Shown: positions 60,606 to 64,000 of the stretch, piece after piece
Position numbering within the stretch: the stretch's first letter is position 1
Layout of the letters: each line of letters starts with the position of its first letter
Assembly (NCBI RefSeq): GCF_011762225.1
Contig: NZ_JAASQI010000007.1
Coordinates: forward strand, 124,001-188,000
Direction of reading: 5' to 3'
DNA from: Pseudochelatococcus lubricantis
GTDB taxonomy: Bacteria; Pseudomonadota; Alphaproteobacteria; Rhizobiales; Beijerinckiaceae
Length of the DNA stretch: 64,000 bases
Made by a program: the position numbers and the translations under genes
The notes under the pieces: model-generated
What the model was told of the DNA's origin: nothing
Databases searched by the model: none
What the model saw: only the letters and a program-made list of their open reading frames with translations

Positions 60606-62206
60606 ACAGCGACATCAGCGATGGTCTCGCGCTGGAGACCGACGTGCTCGTGATCGGCGGCGGACCCGCGGCGACGTGGGCCGCGCTGACGGCGCGCGAG
60701 GAAGGCGCCCGCGTCGTCCTCGCCGACAAGGGCTATTGCGGATCCAGCGGCGTCGCGGCGCCGTCGACCATCGGCCACTGGTGGGTGGCGGAGGAGAACC
60801 GCCCCGCCGCGATGGCCGAGAAGGCGCGGGCCGGGGGCTATCTCTCCGATCCGGCGTGGATGGCGCGCATCCTCGATGAAACGTGGCGCACCTGGCCCCG
60901 CATCGCCGACCGGAGGGGATACCGCCAGGGCGACGACGGGGACGCCGGCGCGCAGCCCCTCGTCCAGGGGCCGGTCTACCTGCGGGAGATGCGGCGCCTG
61001 ATCAAGCAGGCCGGCGTCACGATCCTGGATCATTCCCCGGCGCTGGAGCTGCTGGCCGCCGATGGCGCCGTGTGCGGCGCGCGCGGCCTGCGCCGCCATG
61101 CCGCCGGCCCGTGGCGGGTCCATGCGGGCGCCGTCATCCTGGCCACGGGCGGCTGCGCCTTCAAGAGCGGATGCCTTGGCGGCAATGTCGCGACCGGCGA
61201 CGGCTATCTCATGGCGGCGGAAGCCGGCGCCCGGCTGACGGGCATGGAGTTCAGCAACTATTACGGGCTCGTTCCCGTCGGCTGTTCCATCGACAAGAAC
61301 GGCTACTACCTGCTCGCAACCTATTACGACGAACGGGGCCGCGAGATCGACCGGGGCTGGAGCCCGCCGGCGGGCGTCGTCGGCACGGCCATCGCGCGGG
61401 CGTTCATCGAAGGCCCGGTGTTCGCCCGCTTCGACCGCGTCGCGCCGCAGGACCGGCTCGCCGTCAGGGCTTCCCAGCCCAACCTGCTCATCCAGTTCGA
61501 CCGCCTCGGCATCGATCCGTTCACCGAGAAGTTCCGCATAGAGCCCATCATGGAAGGTTCGGTGCGGGGCACCGGCGGGGTCGTCGTCGCCGACGAGACG
61601 TGCTGGACGGGCGTTCCCGGCCTGTGGGTGGCGGGCGACACCGCCTCCCGGCAGCACATCACCGGCGCGGCCAGCGGCGCGGGCTCGGCGAACGCGGCGT
61701 GGACGGTCTCGTCAGGGCGGTGGTCCGGGAAAGCCGCCGCCCGGCATGCGCGCGAGCGCGGCCGCCCGCGCGGGCATCCGGCGCCGGCCGCGCCCGAGGG
61801 CCGGAACGGCGCGGCGGCCCGGCCCACCACGGAAGCCGGCGCATTGCAGCGCCTAGAGAAGCTGATCGGCGCCGAGGTCCACCCGCTGGAGAAGAACGGC
61901 CTTCGCTCCGCGACGGGCATGACGGAGGCGCTGGGCCGGCTGGAAAACGGCTGGGACCTGCTGAGAAACGGCCTTGCGGCCGACGACGTCCGCGCGCGGA
62001 TCCGGCTGCGGGAGACGGAGGCCATGCTCGCCACGGCGCGCTGGTCGTACATCGCCGCCCTCGCCCGCGAGGAGACGCGGGGGATGCATGTCCGCGCCGA
62101 CTTCCCCGCCACGGAGCAAGGCCAGCACCGGCAACTCATCCTGTCCGGGATCGACGCGCCCGTGCTGGAGGCCGTGCCGGTCGCACGGAACGATTTCGGA
62201 CAATGA
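60602..62206 (+). CDS. AprA/fumarate-reductase-like FAD oxidoreductase (module B)
   Basis: 534 residues. TDVLVIGGGPAATWAALTAR at 13-32 binds FAD. Further contacts are YCGSSGVAAPSTIGH, ATGGCAFKSGCLGGNVATGD and LWVAGDTASRQHITGAASGA near 341-360. It differs from the module A paralogue around the active site: GMEFSNYYGLVPVG against GMEFSGQYGISPVF. This suggests a different substrate. It overlaps the ferredoxin by four bases and precedes the MetE-like gene by 13 bases. Confidence 0.83.
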   Translation: MNSDISDGLALETDVLVIGGGPAATWAALTAREEGARVVLADKGYCGSSGVAAPSTIGHWWVAEENRPAAMAEKARAGGYLSDPAWMARILDETWRTWPRIADRRGYRQGDDGDAGAQPLVQGPVYLREMRRLIKQAGVTILDHSPALELLAADGAVCGARGLRRHAAGPWRVHAGAVILATGGCAFKSGCLGGNVATGDGYLMAAEAGARLTGMEFSNYYGLVPVGCSIDKNGYYLLATYYDERGREIDRGWSPPAGVVGTAIARAFIEGPVFARFDRVAPQDRLAVRASQPNLLIQFDRLGIDPFTEKFRIEPIMEGSVRGTGGVVVADETCWTGVPGLWVAGDTASRQHITGAASGAGSANAAWTVSSGRWSGKAAARHARERGRPRGHPAPAAPEGRNGAAARPTTEAGALQRLEKLIGAEVHPLEKNGLRSATGMTEALGRLENGWDLLRNGLAADDVRARIRLRETEAMLATARWSYIAALAREETRGMHVRADFPATEQGQHRQLILSGIDAPVLEAVPVARNDFGQ

Positions 62207-62219
62207 ACGGGAGAACGAG

Positions 62220-63380
62220 ATGAGCCACAGCGCAGAATACATCAAGAACCTGCGTGTCGACCATGTGGGCAGCCTGCTGCGGCCGCAGGCGCTGAAGGAT
62301 GCCTTCCGGGATCACCGCACGGGCACGATTTCCGCCGGCGAGCTGCGCGCCCGGCAGGATGAGGCGATTGCGCAGGTCGTCCGGGAGCAGGTCGACCACG
62401 GCCTGCCCATCGTCAACGACGGCGAGTACCGGCGCCAGGTGTTCCTGCAAAGCTTCTCGAAGGTCGCGGGCTTCGAGGAATGGGAGAACAGGGAGATCCC
62501 CAAGCGGGAGAATGCCAAACCCGCGGATGTCAGACCCGCGGAACACGCCCACGACGGCGCCTGTTGCGGATATAGCCCCGTGCCGCTTCCCCTGCGCCGC
62601 GCGACCCGCAGGCTCGAACTCGTCAACAACGACATTCTGGACGAATATGCCTTCGTGAAAGGGCTCACGGATACGCCGGCCAAGGTGACGCTGATCGGCG
62701 TCGACCGCATCATCCACGGCTACGGCAAGCCGCAGCCGCAGGACATCTACCCCTCGCTGCAGGCTTTCATCGACGATCTCGTGCGTATCCAGCGGGAGTT
62801 GATCGCGGGCGTCGCCGCCGCCGGCTGCCGGTATGTCTCGATCGACGAGCCGAGCCTGACGGGCTATGTCGACCCCGCCTCCATCGCGGAGCAGATCGCG
62901 CGCGGCGAGGATCCGGCGCAGAATCTGAGCCATGCGATCGCGGCGGACAACGCCGCCATCGCGGGGCACGAGGGCGTCGTGTTCGGCGTCCATCTGTGCC
63001 GGGGCAACCGCCAGAGCCTGTGGCACCGCGAAGGCTTCTACGACGGCATCGCGGAGCGGCTGTTCAACGAGCTGAACTTCGACCGCTTCCTGCTGGAATA
63101 CGATACGCCGCGCGCCGGCTCCTTCGCGCCCCTGCGGTTCGTGCCCAAGGGGAAGATCGTCGTCCTCGGCCTGATCACGACCAAGGTCGGCGAACTCGAA
63201 ACGGCCGACGGCCTGATCCGCCGCATCGAGGAAGCGTCGCAATACATGCCCGTCGAGCAACTGGCGCTCGGCCCGCAATGCGGCTTCGCCTCGGTGATCG
63301 AAGGCAACCTGCTGACGCCGGACGAGCAGTGGCGCAAGATCGACCTCATGCTCGACGTCGCGAGGCGGGTCTGGCATTGA
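62220..63380 (+). CDS. MetE C-terminal-like, zinc-dependent methyltransferase family protein
   Basis: 386 residues, corresponding to the catalytic C-terminal barrel of cobalamin-independent methionine synthase without the N-terminal half. Zinc ligands are visible: His258 and Cys260 (GVHLCRGN), Glu293 (LLEYDTPRAG) and Cys354 (GPQCGF). DHVGSLLRP near the start and SIDEPSLTGY are typical of the small MetE-like group. The ATG at 62220 follows a GGGAGAACGAG ribosome site; a longer frame from 61974 is a shadow. As last gene of module B it could move a methyl or alkyl group from, or split, a sulfur compound produced by the flavoprotein. This role is inferred. Confidence 0.83.
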   Translation: MSHSAEYIKNLRVDHVGSLLRPQALKDAFRDHRTGTISAGELRARQDEAIAQVVREQVDHGLPIVNDGEYRRQVFLQSFSKVAGFEEWENREIPKRENAKPADVRPAEHAHDGACCGYSPVPLPLRRATRRLELVNNDILDEYAFVKGLTDTPAKVTLIGVDRIIHGYGKPQPQDIYPSLQAFIDDLVRIQRELIAGVAAAGCRYVSIDEPSLTGYVDPASIAEQIARGEDPAQNLSHAIAADNAAIAGHEGVVFGVHLCRGNRQSLWHREGFYDGIAERLFNELNFDRFLLEYDTPRAGSFAPLRFVPKGKIVVLGLITTKVGELETADGLIRRIEEASQYMPVEQLALGPQCGFASVIEGNLLTPDEQWRKIDLMLDVARRVWH

Positions 63381-63480
63381 AGCCCGCGTGCACGTTGCCC
63401 GCGCGCCTGCGGTGGGTTAACAGGGGAACCGGTAGCCACCCGTCAATCAGGAAAGCAGGTGCTGCGGCGCCGGGACAAGC

Positions 63481-64000
63481 ATGCCGAAAATAAACGTCTA
63501 CCTGCCGGACGACCTGTTCGAGCAAGTCAAACGCGCCAAGCTGCCCGTATCGGCGATCTGTCAGGATGCTCTTTCGGCGGCGCTGCGCACGATCGCGGAA
63601 ACGCTCGAATCGGCGAACCCCCCGCAGCCGCCGCTGCCCGAGGAGCCCGATCTGGGCATCCGCCTCGGCCAGCACGTGCGCGCGATCGTCGCCATCGCCT
63701 ATCCGATCGCGGCCGAGCGCGGTTCGCCGACCGTCGAGGCCGAAGACATCTTCGCCGGGATCATCGAGCAGGGCGAAAGCCTGCTCCTCCTCCTGCTCGA
63801 ACAGTTCGGGTTTCCGCCCCACCGGCTGCGCGAGGCGCTGGAGGCCGCGTCCCGGGCCGGACGGCCGCCGATCGACCCGGCGGAGGTCCGGTTGTCGGAC
63901 GATGCCCGCGGAATCCTCGCCCGCGCAGCGGCCGAGGCGAAGGACGCGGGCGCCGAGATGCTGACAGGCCGTTACCTGTTCCTGTCCCTCGTGAAGGAGC
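63481..64000 (+). CDS. Ribbon-helix-helix-like plus Clp_N-like protein, cut by window end
   Basis: At least 173 residues, with no stop before the window ends. The N-terminus MPKINVYLPDDLFEQVKRAK followed by LPVSAICQDALSAAL looks like a ribbon-helix-helix DNA-binding or antitoxin-like segment. Residues about 60-173 resemble two Clp_N repeats: HVRAIVAIAYPIAAERGSPT and EDIFAGIIEQGESLLLLLLE, then LSDDARGILARAAAEAKDAG and GRYLFLSLVKE. Proteins of this combination are familiar in actinobacteria. It stands 100 bases after the MetE-like gene, with its own spacer, so operon membership is unclear. Confidence 0.6.
   Translation, partial: MPKINVYLPDDLFEQVKRAKLPVSAICQDALSAALRTIAETLESANPPQPPLPEEPDLGIRLGQHVRAIVAIAYPIAAERGSPTVEAEDIFAGIIEQGESLLLLLLEQFGFPPHRLREALEAASRAGRPPIDPAEVRLSDDARGILARAAAEAKDAGAEMLTGRYLFLSLVKE

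Overview
The window looks like a GC-rich alphaproteobacterial replicon, most likely Hyphomicrobiales/Rhizobiaceae. This is inferred from codon use, a rhizobial-type extragenic hairpin repeat near position 600, an RpoE-ChrR singlet-oxygen regulon, and the abundance of ABC/TRAP uptake operons with LysR regulators. There are no rRNA genes, complete tRNA genes, CRISPR arrays or intact insertion sequences. Several gene relics (DeoR, two LysR, a ferric-reductase-like protein, HipA, IS66 TnpA) mark it as accessory, rearranged DNA.

Layout. 0.2-6.4 kb: a DeoR relic, then a LacI regulator with an ABC importer of the iron/putrescine type ending in a GpdQ-like phosphodiesterase. 6.5-8.5 kb: a divergent LysR/YeiH-family pair. 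8.5-9.3 kb: two fused gene relics that end where a CHASE2-CHAT pair begins (9.3-15.6 kb): a membrane sensor with a FecR-like tail, overlapped by a secreted caspase-like CHAT protease. 15.7-16.8 kb: an SDR and an internally deleted LysR. 17-19.7 kb: acnB. 20.3-28.2 kb: a singlet-oxygen stress regulon (CFA synthase, FAD oxidoreductase, rpoE-chrR, DUF1295, DUF1365, photolyase, DUF2177). Three promoters there share TGATCC-N18-TA(G/A)AA. 28.5-29.9 kb: a hipA relic and a ParD-like/methionine aminopeptidase pair.

30.2-41.0 kb: a ten-gene operon (two PrpD-family proteins, two half-size MaoC hydratases, acyl-CoA dehydrogenase, CoA-transferase, CitE-type lyase, TRAP transporter) with a divergent LysR. 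It fits import and CoA-dependent breakdown of a branched C5-type dicarboxylate. 41.3-43.7 kb: an IS66 relic, a DMT exporter and an AlkX-type DNA glycosylase. 44-50 kb: an organosulfur-type operon (LLM monooxygenase, Tat-exported solute-binding protein, DszC/SfnC-like flavoprotein) divergent from an FAD/NAD(P)-binding protein.

50.1-63.4 kb holds two paralogous modules in mirrored gene order. Each combines an SsuABC/TauABC-like importer with an AprA/fumarate-reductase-like flavoprotein and an AprB-like two-cluster ferredoxin. The second ends in a zinc-site MetE-like methyltransferase. I infer reductive or oxidative processing of an imported organosulfur or similar small compound; no characterised pathway that I can name matches it. 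The window ends inside a gene coding for a ribbon-helix-helix-like segment followed by a Clp_N-like repeat domain.
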